The notes under the pieces are model-generated. The model saw only the letters and a program-made list of their open reading frames with translations, made no database searches and was not told the DNA's origin. From contig JAEEHM010000079.1 in the NCBI GenBank assembly GCA_016280895.1, positions 1-61,036 on the forward strand: a stretch of 61,036 bases of DNA, given 5' to 3'. Below are positions 8,266 through 17,084 of the stretch, in pieces (positions within the stretch are counted from its first letter, which is position 1; each line of letters opens with the position of its first letter). This DNA comes from Bacillota bacterium (GTDB lineage: Bacteria; Bacillota_I; Bacilli_A; ML615J-28; CAG-698). A program made the translations under genes and the position numbers.

Positions 8266-8337
8266 AAAATGGCTTTTTGAGACTCTTGTGTGTAATTATT
8301 CACATTTTAAAAATTAAAACGCCCAAAAAGCCATTTT
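8266..8337. repeat. 14-bp perfect inverted repeat flanking a 44-bp segment
   Basis: AAAATGGCTTTTTG (8266-8279) and CAAAAAGCCATTTT (8324-8337) are exact reverse complements separated by 44 bp, filling the parC/Fic-like intergenic gap. The right arm begins near the parC stop and the left arm abuts the AAAGGAG of the Fic-like gene. The spacer holds an imperfect TGTG...CACA dyad. It could be a leader structure or a paired operator for the winged-helix protein. Confidence 0.6.
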
Positions 8338-8346
8338 TTAATCATT

Positions 8347-10827
8347 TTATCTATTTAAATCGATATTATTCTTCATAATTAGAATAAATTTAGGCTTTCC
8401 GATTTGGCTAAGACTTGTTTTCTTACCAAGTGATGGATTAGCACTCTTTAAATTGTTGAATTCTAATTCACCTATTCCTTTATCACCAACAAGATATGCA
8501 GGTAGATTTTCATTCATATTATCCTTATGAATGATCTCACATTCACAAACATAATTTGGCTTCTTCTTATCCATTTCAATCATTGATTTACCAACATTAT
8601 TCTTGTGGCCCTTGAAGACTTCATCATTCTTGATTCTTCGAATTTGACCTTTTTCCAACATTGCAAGTATATAATCTTTTGGATTAATATAACGTCCCAT
8701 GATAACTTCATCATCTGGTCTAGATTTCAATTCGATTGCTTTTACGCCTAGAGATGCAGGTGCATAAACTGATACTTCAGAAGCTTCATAACGGTTAAAG
8801 AAACCTTGTTTAGTAACAACGATGATTTCTTTATTTTGTTTGTCGCAAACATCAATTGATACTAATTCATCATCATCTGCAAGCTTTGTTGCCATTAATG
8901 CGTTTGAATAACGGGTTGCTTTAAATGCGGAAATTGGTGTTTGTTTGATCAAACCATTCTTTGTACAGAATAATATATATCTTTCTTCATTGAAATCAGT
9001 AATAGGAACTGAGAACATTACTCTTTCATCAACTGCAATATTAGCAAGTGTTGATACATTATATCCTAAATCTTTATGACGGCATTCAGGAACCTTTGTA
9101 AGTGGTAAGAATACATAATTACCCTTATTTGTGAATAATAATAAGGTATCAACTGTAGTTGCTAAATATTCAGCTGCTACAAAGTCATTCTCTTTTAATT
9201 TATGTTCTTCATCTTCTGCATTAAAGAATTTAGGATAAATCTTCTTGATATATGCATCATTTGTTACTTGAATGTATACATCTTCTTTCTTGATTAAATT
9301 ACCTTCGCTTACATTTAATTCTTCAATTTCTTGTTGAATTTCTGTTTTACGAGGAGATGATAATAATTTCAATGTTTCTTGTTGTTCTTTAATGATAACA
9401 TTTAATAATTTATTTTCATTAGATAAGATTTCTTCTAATTCCTTAATTGTGTTCTTTAGATCTTTTTCTTCATTACGAAGGGCAACAATATCAGTATTAG
9501 TTAAACGATATAGTTGTAACATTACGATTGCTTCTGCTTGTTGTTCTGAGAATTCATAATTGCTCATTAAGTTTTCTTTCGCATTTTTCTTGTTTTTAGA
9601 TTCTCTGATTGTTTTAATAACAGCATCTAAAATAGAAACCATCGCAATTAAACCTTCCACAATATGAAGTCTTGCTTTAGCAGCCATAAGTTCAAAATTA
9701 CTTCTATTTGTGATTATTTCTTTTTGATGGTCAATATAATAATCAAGAGCAGATAGTAATGTTAATGTTACTGGTCTTTTATCTGCAATAGCTGTCATAT
9801 TATAGATATAATTCTTTTGAAGTTCAGTGTTTTTAAAGAAGAAATCTCTAATATATTCAGCATTAGCATCTTTTTTAATATCAACTACAATACGTAGGCC
9901 TTGTCTATCTGATTCATCTCTTATTTCAATGATACCATTTACATTTTTAGCTACGTATACATCATTCATTTTCTTGACTAATTGTGCTTTTATAACTTCA
10001 TATGGAATTTCAGTAATGATTAATTGTTTGATCTTATCATTTTCCACAATCTCAGTTCTTGCTTTCACAATAACCTTAGAATGTCCAGTTTTAAATGCTT
10101 CTTCTATTGATGTTCCCGCTTGCACAATTCCACCAGTTGGAAAATCTGGTCCTTTCACGATTTTCATTAGATCCTTAAGTGTACAATTAGGATGATTAAT
10201 ACGATAAATTACTGCATTCATCACTTCATCAATATTGTGAGGTGGAATATCTGTTGCATAACCAGCTGAAATACCAGTAGATCCATTTACAAGTAGGGCT
10301 GGATATTTTGCAGGTAGTACTACAGGTTCATATTCTTCATCATCAAAATTAGGTACAAAGCCAACTGTCTTTTTGTTTAAATCCTTAAGTAAGTATTCAG
10401 CATATATTGAAAGTCTAGCTTCAGTATAACGCATTGCAGCGGCACCATCACCATCAATTGAACCATTATTACCATGCATGTCAATTAAAGGTAAGCGCAT
10501 TTTAAAGCTTTGACTCATTCTAACTAAGGCTTCATATACTGATGTATCACCATGAGGATGGTATTTACCTATAACTTCACCAACAATACGAGCTGATTTT
10601 TTATATGATGAATTATGGAAAATACCTAATTTATACATCGCAAATAAGATTCTTCTTTGAACTGGTTTTAAGCCATCACGACAATCAGGGATTGCACGAT
10701 CTTGGATGATGTATTTAGAATATCTCGCAAAACGTTCAGAAAAGATTTCCTCTAAATTTTCATGAAGTATTCTTTCAGTTGCTTCGTTTAATAAATCATT
10801 AATCTTCTTCTTTGCCATATTCTGCAT
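8347..10827 (-). CDS. parC: DNA topoisomerase IV subunit A
   Basis: This is the breakage-reunion subunit of topoisomerase IV, 826 residues. The catalytic tyrosine is Y134 in AAMRYTEAR; GKYHPHGDTSVYEALVRMSQ is the quinolone-determining region, with Thr95 and Glu99 at the positions of S. aureus ParC Ser80 and Glu84. The MHGNNGSIDGDGAAAMR block and pairing with parE indicate ParC rather than GyrA. The C-terminal half has the coiled-coil gate (about 370-490) and a beta-pinwheel-like tail. The gene overlaps the 3' end of parE by 29 bases; AAGGAG just upstream serves either this ATG or a second in-frame ATG at 10818. Confidence 0.93.
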   Translation of the reverse strand: MQNMAKKKINDLLNEATERILHENLEEIFSERFARYSKYIIQDRAIPDCRDGLKPVQRRILFAMYKLGIFHNSSYKKSARIVGEVIGKYHPHGDTSVYEALVRMSQSFKMRLPLIDMHGNNGSIDGDGAAAMRYTEARLSIYAEYLLKDLNKKTVGFVPNFDDEEYEPVVLPAKYPALLVNGSTGISAGYATDIPPHNIDEVMNAVIYRINHPNCTLKDLMKIVKGPDFPTGGIVQAGTSIEEAFKTGHSKVIVKARTEIVENDKIKQLIITEIPYEVIKAQLVKKMNDVYVAKNVNGIIEIRDESDRQGLRIVVDIKKDANAEYIRDFFFKNTELQKNYIYNMTAIADKRPVTLTLLSALDYYIDHQKEIITNRSNFELMAAKARLHIVEGLIAMVSILDAVIKTIRESKNKKNAKENLMSNYEFSEQQAEAIVMLQLYRLTNTDIVALRNEEKDLKNTIKELEEILSNENKLLNVIIKEQQETLKLLSSPRKTEIQQEIEELNVSEGNLIKKEDVYIQVTNDAYIKKIYPKFFNAEDEEHKLKENDFVAAEYLATTVDTLLLFTNKGNYVFLPLTKVPECRHKDLGYNVSTLANIAVDERVMFSVPITDFNEERYILFCTKNGLIKQTPISAFKATRYSNALMATKLADDDELVSIDVCDKQNKEIIVVTKQGFFNRYEASEVSVYAPASLGVKAIELKSRPDDEVIMGRYINPKDYILAMLEKGQIRRIKNDEVFKGHKNNVGKSMIEMDKKKPNYVCECEIIHKDNMNENLPAYLVGDKGIGELEFNNLKSANPSLGKKTSLSQIGKPKFILIMKNNIDLNR

Positions 10828-12754
10828 CAGCTCCTTCTAATGTAAAATTGTCTTCATAATCAAATGAAACATTTTCTTCAATCCAATCTTTTCTAGCATC
10901 GCTATCATCACCCATTAGGATTGATACTTTATCATCTGCTTCATAGAAATCTTCAATATGTACTTGAATTAATGTACGTGTTTGGGGATTCATTGTTGTA
11001 TCCCAAAGTTGTCCAAAATTCATTTCACCAAGACCTTTAAATCTTTGAATTGAATAATTCTTAATACGAGCACATTTTTCTTCTAATTCTTCATCAGTCC
11101 ATGCATATTCAATTTCATTTTTATTGCTGATCTTATAAAGTGGTGGAAGGGCAATATAAACCTTACCAGCCTCAATTAAAGGTCGCATATATCTAAAGAA
11201 GAATGTTAATAACAAGATTTGGATATGTGCACCATCATCATCAGCATCGGTCATAATAATGACTTTATTGAAATTAGATTTATTTGGATTAAAATCCTCA
11301 CCAAAGCCAGCACCAATTGAATATATCATTGACATAATTTCTTCATTTTTAAGAAGTTCTTCAACTCTGGTCTTTTCAGCATTTAATACCTTACCTCTTA
11401 AAGGAAGGATAGCTTGGAAGCTTCTATCACGTCCTTGTTTTGCTGAACCGCCGGCAGAATCACCTTCGACTAGGAATAATTCATTTTTATTAGGATTCTT
11501 TGTTTGACAAGGGGCAAGTTTACCAGCAAGATTTGTTGACTTACCAGCTGTAACTTTTTGCTTAACCATTCTTGCATTATCACGTGCTTCTCTGGCTGCT
11601 TCTCTTGCACGATATGCTTTTAATGTCTTATTAACAAGTAGTGTTGCTATTTCACCTTTTTCAGCTAAATAGAAACTTAATTTTTCACCTACTACAGTTT
11701 CAACTGCAGTCTTAGCTTCAATTGTACCTAACTTATTTTTAGTTTGTCCTTCAAATTGAAGTAAATCTTCTGGTATTCTAATTGATATAATTGAAATAAT
11801 ACCTTCTCTAATATCAATACCTTCTAAATTAGGATCTTTTTCTTTTAACAAGCCCTTAAGTCTTGCATAATCATTAAATGTTTTTGTGATAGCTGTTTTA
11901 AAACCAACTTCATGAGTTCCACCATCAGATGTTCTGATGTTGTTTACAAATGAATATAAAGTTTCATTGTATACCTTATCGCAATATACAATGGCAGCTT
12001 CTACTTGAATACCATTTGCGCTTCCTTCAATAAAGATAGGATCGTGTAGTTTTGTTTTATTGCCTGCTAAATCATTAATGTATTCCACAATACCATTTTC
12101 ATAATGGAAGGTATCATGTTGACCAGTTCTTTCATCCATTAAATCAATTCTTAATCCCTTTAATAGATAAGCTGATTCTCTAAAACGATTAGCACATGTT
12201 TTATAATCAATTAAAGTAGTTGAGAAGATTGAAGGATCAGGTTTAAAATGAACACTTGTTCCGGTCTTTTTTGATTCTCCTAACATCTTAGGACGATATA
12301 TTTTAGAACCACCTTTTTCAAATCTTTGGAAATAAGTTTTCTTATCTCTTTGAATAGTTAATTCCAGCCATTCAGAAAGTGCATTAACAACAGATGAACC
12401 AACACCATGTAAACCGCCTGATACCTTATAAGCACCATCAGCGGAAAATTTACCACCAGCATGAAGTTCACAAAAAACAACTTCTGGAGTTGGTTTTCCT
12501 GTCTTATGCATTCCAATTGGAATACCACGTCCATTATCAGATACTTCTACTGAATTACCTTTATGGATTGTAACTGAGATATGATTAGCCTCACCTGCTA
12601 AAACCTCATCAATGGAATTGTCAACAATTTCCCAAATTAAATGATGTAAGCCTCTAGCATCAGTTGAACCAATATACATACCTGGTCTTTTTCTAACAGC
12701 TTCTAATCCTTGTAAAACTTGAATGTTACTTTCATCGTAAGTTTGCTTTGCCAT
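10799..12754 (-). CDS. parE: DNA topoisomerase IV subunit B
   Basis: This is the ATPase subunit of topoisomerase IV, 651 residues, full length. The GHKL ATP site is visible (EIVDNSIDE, DNGRGIPIGMH, GGLHGVGSSVVNALS), then the transducer domain, the TOPRIM domain (LVEGDSAGGSAKQGRDR, MTDADDDGAHI) and the C-terminal RFKGLGEMN block. The HKTGKPTPEVV form of the loop and partnership with parC favour ParE over GyrB. It has its own consensus-like promoter, GAGAGGA before the ATG, and is translationally coupled to parC. plsY diverges from it, a neighbourhood common in Firmicutes. Confidence 0.94.
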   Translation of the reverse strand: MAKQTYDESNIQVLQGLEAVRKRPGMYIGSTDARGLHHLIWEIVDNSIDEVLAGEANHISVTIHKGNSVEVSDNGRGIPIGMHKTGKPTPEVVFCELHAGGKFSADGAYKVSGGLHGVGSSVVNALSEWLELTIQRDKKTYFQRFEKGGSKIYRPKMLGESKKTGTSVHFKPDPSIFSTTLIDYKTCANRFRESAYLLKGLRIDLMDERTGQHDTFHYENGIVEYINDLAGNKTKLHDPIFIEGSANGIQVEAAIVYCDKVYNETLYSFVNNIRTSDGGTHEVGFKTAITKTFNDYARLKGLLKEKDPNLEGIDIREGIISIISIRIPEDLLQFEGQTKNKLGTIEAKTAVETVVGEKLSFYLAEKGEIATLLVNKTLKAYRAREAAREARDNARMVKQKVTAGKSTNLAGKLAPCQTKNPNKNELFLVEGDSAGGSAKQGRDRSFQAILPLRGKVLNAEKTRVEELLKNEEIMSMIYSIGAGFGEDFNPNKSNFNKVIIMTDADDDGAHIQILLLTFFFRYMRPLIEAGKVYIALPPLYKISNKNEIEYAWTDEELEEKCARIKNYSIQRFKGLGEMNFGQLWDTTMNPQTRTLIQVHIEDFYEADDKVSILMGDDSDARKDWIEENVSFDYEDNFTLEGADAEYGKEED

Positions 12755-12791
12755 AAAAATCCTCTCTAAAATTTAATTTACTCATATTTAT

Positions 12792-12820
12792 ATTTTAACA
12801 TAATTTAAATAGATTGTCAA
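12792..12820 (-). promoter_or_regulatory. parE-parC promoter
   Basis: On the minus strand: TTGACA (12820-12815), 17-bp spacer, TAAAAT (12797-12792), extended -10 TGT. Confidence 0.8.
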
Positions 12821-12941
12821 TAATAAATATCATATATTTATTATAGTCATATTGTATTTTTGACTATATTTTATAAAAAATGGATTTATTAATAAAATGA
12901 TTTATTTATTATCTTTCTTCTAAATAAAAACAATTTCATTG

Positions 12942-12970
12942 TTGAAGAAAATATTAAAATGTAGTATAAT
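12942..12970 (+). promoter_or_regulatory. plsY promoter
   Basis: TTGAAG (12942-12947), 17-bp spacer, TATAAT (12965-12970). AAGGAG at 12984-12989 is the ribosome site. The divergent parE promoter lies about 120 bp away and does not overlap. Confidence 0.8.
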
Positions 12971-12996
12971 ATACCTACATATCAAGGAGTATAAAA

Positions 12997-13680
12997 ATGG
13001 AAATATTTTTAAAAATTTTATTTCTTCTTCTCGCATATTTAATCGGATCAATTCCTTTTGGATTCATCTTTGGAAAAATGAATGGAATTGATATCCGTGA
13101 GGTTGGTTCAAAAAATATCGGTGCTACAAACGCTGGTAGAGCCTTGGGTTTTAAATATGCACTACTAACATATTTATGTGATATGCTTAAGGGAGCAATA
13201 ATTGTATTCTTATTTAGGTTTGAAATTATCCCATCGACATACTGTGTATTAAATCCAATGTTATATGGTCTACTTGCAGTAATAGGTCATACCTTCCCAA
13301 TATATCTAAAATTTAAAGGAGGGAAATCTGTAGCTTGTGGAAGTGGCGTTTTAGGTGCTTATTGTCCTATTCTTCTTCCAATTGCGATTGTAATATTTGC
13401 GATAATATTCTTAATCACTAAATATGTTTCATTAGGATCATTAATTGGTGCCTTATTTATGTTTATCGGTACAATCATCACAACTGCAATTGCAGGTCAA
13501 TTTAATTTTGATAATTATAATCCAGATGGAAGCTTATGGGCTTATAACTGGTATTTCATCATCTTCTCATTTGTGATAATGGCTATCATTTATATTAAGC
13601 ATTCATCGAATATTAAAAGATTAATTAATGGTAATGAAAATAAAATTAATATCAAGAAAAAGGAAAAGACAGAAAATTAA
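12997..13680 (+). CDS. plsY: Acyl-phosphate:glycerol-3-phosphate acyltransferase PlsY
   Basis: This is an integral membrane enzyme of 227 residues that transfers an acyl group from acyl-phosphate to sn-1 of glycerol-3-phosphate, the first step of phospholipid synthesis in most Gram-positive lineages. PlsY motifs are visible: GSIPFGFIFGK near the start, GSKNIGATNAGRALG (about 37-51), the GHTFPIYLKFKGGKSVA block (about 97-113), and several membrane segments. The usual SGN of motif 1 reads SKN, a small variation. The gene is monocistronic, with its own promoter and a bidirectional terminator shared with guaA. The C-terminus is a lysine/asparagine-rich tail of about 25 residues. Confidence 0.93.
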   Translation: MEIFLKILFLLLAYLIGSIPFGFIFGKMNGIDIREVGSKNIGATNAGRALGFKYALLTYLCDMLKGAIIVFLFRFEIIPSTYCVLNPMLYGLLAVIGHTFPIYLKFKGGKSVACGSGVLGAYCPILLPIAIVIFAIIFLITKYVSLGSLIGALFMFIGTIITTAIAGQFNFDNYNPDGSLWAYNWYFIIFSFVIMAIIYIKHSSNIKRLINGNENKINIKKKEKTEN

Positions 13681-13691
13681 TTCTGTCTTTT
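13664..13691. terminator. Bidirectional terminator between plsY and guaA
   Basis: AAAAGACAGAA (13664-13674) and TTCTGTCTTTT (13681-13691) form an 11-bp stem with a 6-nt loop. The stem overlaps the plsY stop codon; T-rich tails exist on both strands, and guaA ends two bases to the right. Confidence 0.85.
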
Positions 13692-13692
13692 T

Positions 13693-15240
13693 CTATTCAA
13701 ATTCAATTGTTGCCGGTGGTTTAGATGTACAATCTAAAAGTACTCTATTAACTCCTTTTACCTCATTTACTATTCGTCTTGATATAATATCTATTACATC
13801 ATAAGGGATTCTTGCCCAATCAGCAGTCATAAAATCAGATGTTTGTACAGCACGAAGGGCAATAGCATAATCATATGTTCTAAAATCTCCCATAACGCCA
13901 ACTGATTTCATGTTTGTTAAAGCGGCAAAATATTGACTTAAATTACATTTTTTATCAATATCAGTTTTTCTTATTTCTTCTCTAAAGATATAATCAGCTT
14001 CTTGTAAGATTTTAACTTTTTCTTCAGTGATTTCTCCAATTATTCTTACACCAAGGCCAGGTCCTGGGAATGGTTGACGATATACAAGTGATTCAGGAAT
14101 ACCTAATTCTAAACCAACCTTTCTAACTTCATCTTTAAATAATAATTTTAAAGGTTCAATTATTTCTTTGAAATTTACAACTGACGGAAGTCCACCAACA
14201 TTATGATGTGATTTAATTGTAGCTGATTTACCAAGTCCAGATTCAATAACATCAGGATAAATTGTACCTTGAACTAAATAATCAACTGCACCAATTTTAT
14301 TTGCAACTTCTTCAAAGACTTTAATAAATTCAGCACCGATTATCTTACGTTTTTGTTCAGGCTCAGTAATACCTTTTAATTTATCATAAAATCTTTGACT
14401 TGCGTTAACTCTAATGAAATTTAAATCGTAATTACCTTTAGGCCCAAATATTTTTTCAACTTCATCACCTTCATTTTTACGAAGGAGTCCATGATCTACA
14501 AAGACACAGGTTAAATTCTTTCCAGCAACTTTTGAAAGTAAAACTGCTGCAACTGAAGAATCTACTCCACCGGATAAGGCACATAATACTTTACCATTAC
14601 CAATTTTTTCTTTTAATGATTCAATTGTGTTCTTCACAAAATCATCCATTTTCCAAAGTCCATGGCACTCACAAATATCAAGCACAAAATTAGAAAGCAT
14701 CTTCATACCTTCAATTGTATGTAATACTTCTGGATGGTATTGGACAGCATATATTTTTTTATTCTCATTCTCCATAGCAGCAACTGGACAATTAAAAGAT
14801 TTAGCACTTATTTCAAAAGATTTTGGCACTTCTTCTACATAATCTGTATGGCTCATCCATACGATTGTGTTTTTATTTACATCTTTAAATAATTTTGAAT
14901 CTTTTATAATATCAATATTTATTTTGCCATATTCACTACTTTTTGCGCTTTTAACATTTCCACCTAATAAATAAGCTATTGTTTGACAACCATAACATAT
15001 ACCTAAAATAGGAATATTTAAATCAAATATTTTCTTATCGACAAGTGGTGCTTTATCAGCAAATACTGAATTAGGTCCACCAGTAAAAATAATACCTTTA
15101 GGATTATATTCAATAATATCAACTAGGGGCATATTAAAGGGATGAATCTCACAATATACATTACATTCTCTAACACGTCTCGCAATTAATTGATTATATT
15201 GTCCACCAAAGTCAAGTACTAAAATCTTCTCTTCTTGCAT
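13693..15240 (-). CDS. guaA: GMP synthase (glutamine-hydrolysing)
   Basis: This enzyme of 515 residues converts XMP, ATP and glutamine to GMP. It has an N-terminal class I glutaminase domain ([11 protein letters not shown], nucleophile Cys in [15 protein letters not shown], catalytic His in YHPEV), a central ATP-pyrophosphatase domain ([22 protein letters not shown]), and a C-terminal dimerisation domain ending [12 protein letters not shown]. Length is normal and all catalytic motifs are intact. GGAGG precedes the start. The 110-bp leader is too short for a purine riboswitch and shows none. It is monocistronic. Confidence 0.97.
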   Translation of the reverse strand: MQEEKILVLDFGGQYNQLIARRVRECNVYCEIHPFNMPLVDIIEYNPKGIIFTGGPNSVFADKAPLVDKKIFDLNIPILGICYGCQTIAYLLGGNVKSAKSSEYGKINIDIIKDSKLFKDVNKNTIVWMSHTDYVEEVPKSFEISAKSFNCPVAAMENENKKIYAVQYHPEVLHTIEGMKMLSNFVLDICECHGLWKMDDFVKNTIESLKEKIGNGKVLCALSGGVDSSVAAVLLSKVAGKNLTCVFVDHGLLRKNEGDEVEKIFGPKGNYDLNFIRVNASQRFYDKLKGITEPEQKRKIIGAEFIKVFEEVANKIGAVDYLVQGTIYPDVIESGLGKSATIKSHHNVGGLPSVVNFKEIIEPLKLLFKDEVRKVGLELGIPESLVYRQPFPGPGLGVRIIGEITEEKVKILQEADYIFREEIRKTDIDKKCNLSQYFAALTNMKSVGVMGDFRTYDYAIALRAVQTSDFMTADWARIPYDVIDIISRRIVNEVKGVNRVLLDCTSKPPATIEFE

Positions 15241-15267
15241 ATTGCCTCCAAAAATAAATACTGAAAT

Positions 15268-15296
15268 ATTATAACACTTTTTATGATTAAATTCTA
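15268..15296 (-). promoter_or_regulatory. guaA promoter
   Basis: On the minus strand: TATAAT (15273-15268) with extended -10 TGT; the -35 position 17 bp upstream is a weak TAGAAT. Confidence 0.6.
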
Positions 15297-15313
15297 CATT
15301 AGTAAACCATTTA

Positions 15314-15358
15314 CATAAAAAAACTTTATATAAAAAATATATTTTTTACATAAAGTTT
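15314..15358 (-). terminator. Terminator after the 106-aa membrane protein gene
   Basis: A long AT-rich stem (AAACTTTAT 15321-15329 with ATAAAGTTT 15350-15358, extended by an inner A/T stem) is followed on the minus strand by a run of seven T. It overlaps the stop codon at 15357. Confidence 0.75.
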
Positions 15359-15677
15359 ATCTTTTAATTGAATATAAATCATTATCAAAAATGATGATTT
15401 CTTTTTCAATCATGTCGCTTAAATATTTTTCTAAATATTCATCACTACATAATTCATATTCACTTAATTCTTTAAAACTAATTTGATTCTTTGAATAGAT
15501 GATTTGGTATATTTTAGCTTCAATTATTCCTTGATTTTTAATTTCATTGTTTCCATTTTGCATTCGATTTAATATTTTTCTTATTGTTTCAAATAATAAA
15601 ATGATTATAAATAAAAAGAACAATACTAAAACGAATGTTAATATGAAAGCAATTATTGGATTTTCTTTAAAAAACAT
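15357..15677 (-). CDS. Small membrane protein with winged-helix-like cytosolic part, unknown
   Basis: This is a 106-residue protein: one strong membrane segment (about 8-33), then a 65-residue basic/acidic cytosolic part. That part (IYQIIYSKNQISFKELSEYE ... YLEKYLSDMIEKEIIIFDND) has the helix-helix-strand pattern of a small winged helix. I recognise no family. The start is odd: the ATG follows directly on the T-run of the yneF terminator and has no Shine-Dalgarno; no other plausible start exists downstream before Met in NRMQNG. Either the gene is expressed by read-through or it is poorly translated. Confidence 0.55.
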   Translation of the reverse strand: MFFKENPIIAFILTFVLVLFFLFIIILLFETIRKILNRMQNGNNEIKNQGIIEAKIYQIIYSKNQISFKELSEYELCSDEYLEKYLSDMIEKEIIIFDNDLYSIKR

Positions 15678-15679
15678 AA

Positions 15680-15710
15680 AAAAGAAAAAAGTTGCAATGA
15701 ATGCAACTTT
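15680..15710 (-). terminator. Terminator of yneF
   Basis: AAAGTTGCA (15688-15696) and TGCAACTTT (15702-15710), 9-bp stem, 5-nt loop, followed on the minus strand by TTTTTTCTTTTTT. It overlaps the yneF stop and runs into the start of the next gene. Confidence 0.8.
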
Positions 15711-15942
15711 ATTTATTTTGATTCATTGAAGCCATGATTTGTCTAACTTGCTTTTCAGATGGAGTACGACCCATTTGTCTCATCATTTCACGAATCATCT
15801 TTTCATTTACTGGTGGATTCTTTTCTAAGTATTTATTAAATACTTTTCTAGAAACAAAGAAACCAACAATAGCTCCGATTAATAAGCCGACAACGCCAGC
15901 AAGTACTGGACCTAACCAAATCCATACATTTAAAATCATCAT
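15709..15942 (-). CDS. yneF: YneF / UPF0154 family membrane protein
   Basis: This is a 77-residue protein with one N-terminal membrane segment (about 9-30) followed by RKVFNKYLEKNPPVNEKMIREMMRQMGRTPSEKQVRQIMASMN; the NPPVNE, MRQMGRTPSEKQ pattern is diagnostic for the YneF (UPF0154) family of Bacilli. Its function is not established. AAGGAG seven bases upstream supports the first of two tandem ATGs. It is followed at once by a terminator and, without other space, by the 106-residue membrane protein. Confidence 0.85.
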   Translation of the reverse strand: MMILNVWIWLGPVLAGVVGLLIGAIVGFFVSRKVFNKYLEKNPPVNEKMIREMMRQMGRTPSEKQVRQIMASMNQNK

Positions 15943-16046
15943 ACTTAATCTCCTTAATTTTAATTTATTATATTATACTATAAATTAACAAAATAGTCAA
16001 ATGATATATTATGAACTTAAATAAAAACACAAATCTTTTTTTAATA

Positions 16047-16075
16047 TTTACATTTTTTAATTAATGTGATATAAT
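16047..16075 (+). promoter_or_regulatory. Ferredoxin promoter
   Basis: TTTACA (16047-16052), 17-bp spacer, TATAAT (16070-16075) with extended -10 TGA. Same layout as the lipoprotein promoter at 3923; likely strong. Confidence 0.85.
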
Positions 16076-16101
16076 TTAAGCACATACAGGAGGAATTTGA
16101 T

Positions 16102-16269
16102 ATGCCAAGAAAAATTCAAGACACTTGTATCGCTTGTGGTACTTGCATGGGTGAATGTCCAGTAGGTGCAATCTCTGAAGGTGATATTTACAAAATTGAT
16201 CCAGATGCATGCATCGATTGTGGCGCATGCGAATCTGCTTGCCCAACTGAATCTATCGTTGAGGAATAA
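16102..16269 (+). CDS. 2[4Fe-4S] ferredoxin, 55 residues
   Basis: This short gene on the plus strand encodes a clostridial-type ferredoxin. The two cluster motifs are CIACGTCMGECP (C9, C12, C15, C19) and CIDCGACESACP (C37, C40, C43, C47), with the typical VGAI and TESI turns after each. It is a soluble low-potential electron carrier, the expected donor to the Rnf complex encoded at 26-31 kb and to other anaerobic enzymes. AGGAGG lies six bases before the ATG, with a near-consensus promoter and its own terminator, so it is monocistronic and probably abundant. Confidence 0.96.
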   Translation: MPRKIQDTCIACGTCMGECPVGAISEGDIYKIDPDACIDCGACESACPTESIVEE

Positions 16270-16274
16270 GCAAT

Positions 16275-16305
16275 AAAAAGACACTATTTTTATGGTGTCT
16301 TTTTT
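16275..16305. terminator. Bidirectional terminator between ferredoxin and nif3-like gene
   Basis: AAAAAGACAC (16275-16284) and GTGTCTTTTT (16295-16304), 10-bp stem, 10-nt loop, with T runs on either strand. The convergent gene ends at 16314. Confidence 0.85.
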
Positions 16306-16313
16306 ATTTTATT

Positions 16314-17084
16314 TTACATATTAATTAACGGGTCAGTATTGATATTACTTATTTGAAAAATATCACCAAATTTATTTGCTAGTTCTTCTTTCAAAAAATT
16401 AAATACGAATCTTTCAATTCCATGATTTACTTCAATTATAGAAAGTCCAATATTATTAGCATAGATTGCTTTATCAAGATGAACTTCTCCTGTTATCAAA
16501 CAATCTAAATCCATAAATTTAGCTTCATTAATACTTTGAATATTAGCTCCACTTCCACCAATAATACCAACTTTTTCTATTGACTTGTTGATGTCTCCAA
16601 CAACACGTACTCCATCAAGTAAAAAAGTTTCTTTTACTTTTTTAACTAAATCAGCTAAAGTGCATTTTTCAATTTTACCACTTACCATCATTTTATCTTT
16701 AATAGCTTCTTCATGCACAAAATCGATATTTAACATCTTAGCTAGTGAATCATTAACACCACCTACTGCAACATCTAAATTAGTATGCATAGAATATGTT
16801 GAAATATTATTATCACATAAAAATTTAATAATCTTACCTTGTGGTGAGTCAAACACAATTTTATTGATTGGATTAAATAAGAATGGATGATGAGTAATTA
16901 TTAAATTACAGCCTAAGCTTAAAGCCTCTTTAGCCACATCAAAGGTTAAATCAAGCGCAAATAAGGCCTTTTTTAATTCTATATTTTTAGATCCTATACA
17001 AAAACCTATAGAAATATCAAAATCACTTGCTGTCTCTTTTGGAAATCGCAAATCTAAATAATCAATTATTTCTTTTATTTGCAT
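16314..17084 (-). CDS. NIF3-like dinuclear metal-centre protein (YqfO family)
   Basis: This is a 256-residue NIF3/YqfO-family protein. Metal-ligand motifs are visible: NLIITHHPFLFNP (two His), MHTNLD and the C-terminal INHGIERFV-like segment (VNHGIERFVF), plus IGGSGA and LITGEVHLDKA. It lacks the CutA-like insertion found in long Bacillus members. The family is annotated GTP cyclohydrolase type 2 in places, but a physiological role is not settled. It overlaps trmK by 10 bases; the trmK-nif3 pair at the end of the glyS-dnaG-sigA unit is the classic Bacilli arrangement. Confidence 0.9.
   Translation of the reverse strand: MQIKEIIDYLDLRFPKETASDFDISIGFCIGSKNIELKKALFALDLTFDVAKEALSLGCNLIITHHPFLFNPINKIVFDSPQGKIIKFLCDNNISTYSMHTNLDVAVGGVNDSLAKMLNIDFVHEEAIKDKMMVSGKIEKCTLADLVKKVKETFLLDGVRVVGDINKSIEKVGIIGGSGANIQSINEAKFMDLDCLITGEVHLDKAIYANNIGLSIIEVNHGIERFVFNFLKEELANKFGDIFQISNINTDPLINM

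Noticed and set aside
15241-15300. Purine riboswitch before guaA
   Set aside because: Too short, with no conserved junction sequence.
16057-16284. Minus-strand frame opposite the ferredoxin gene
   Set aside because: It is a shadow of the clear plus-strand ferredoxin with eight conserved cysteines.
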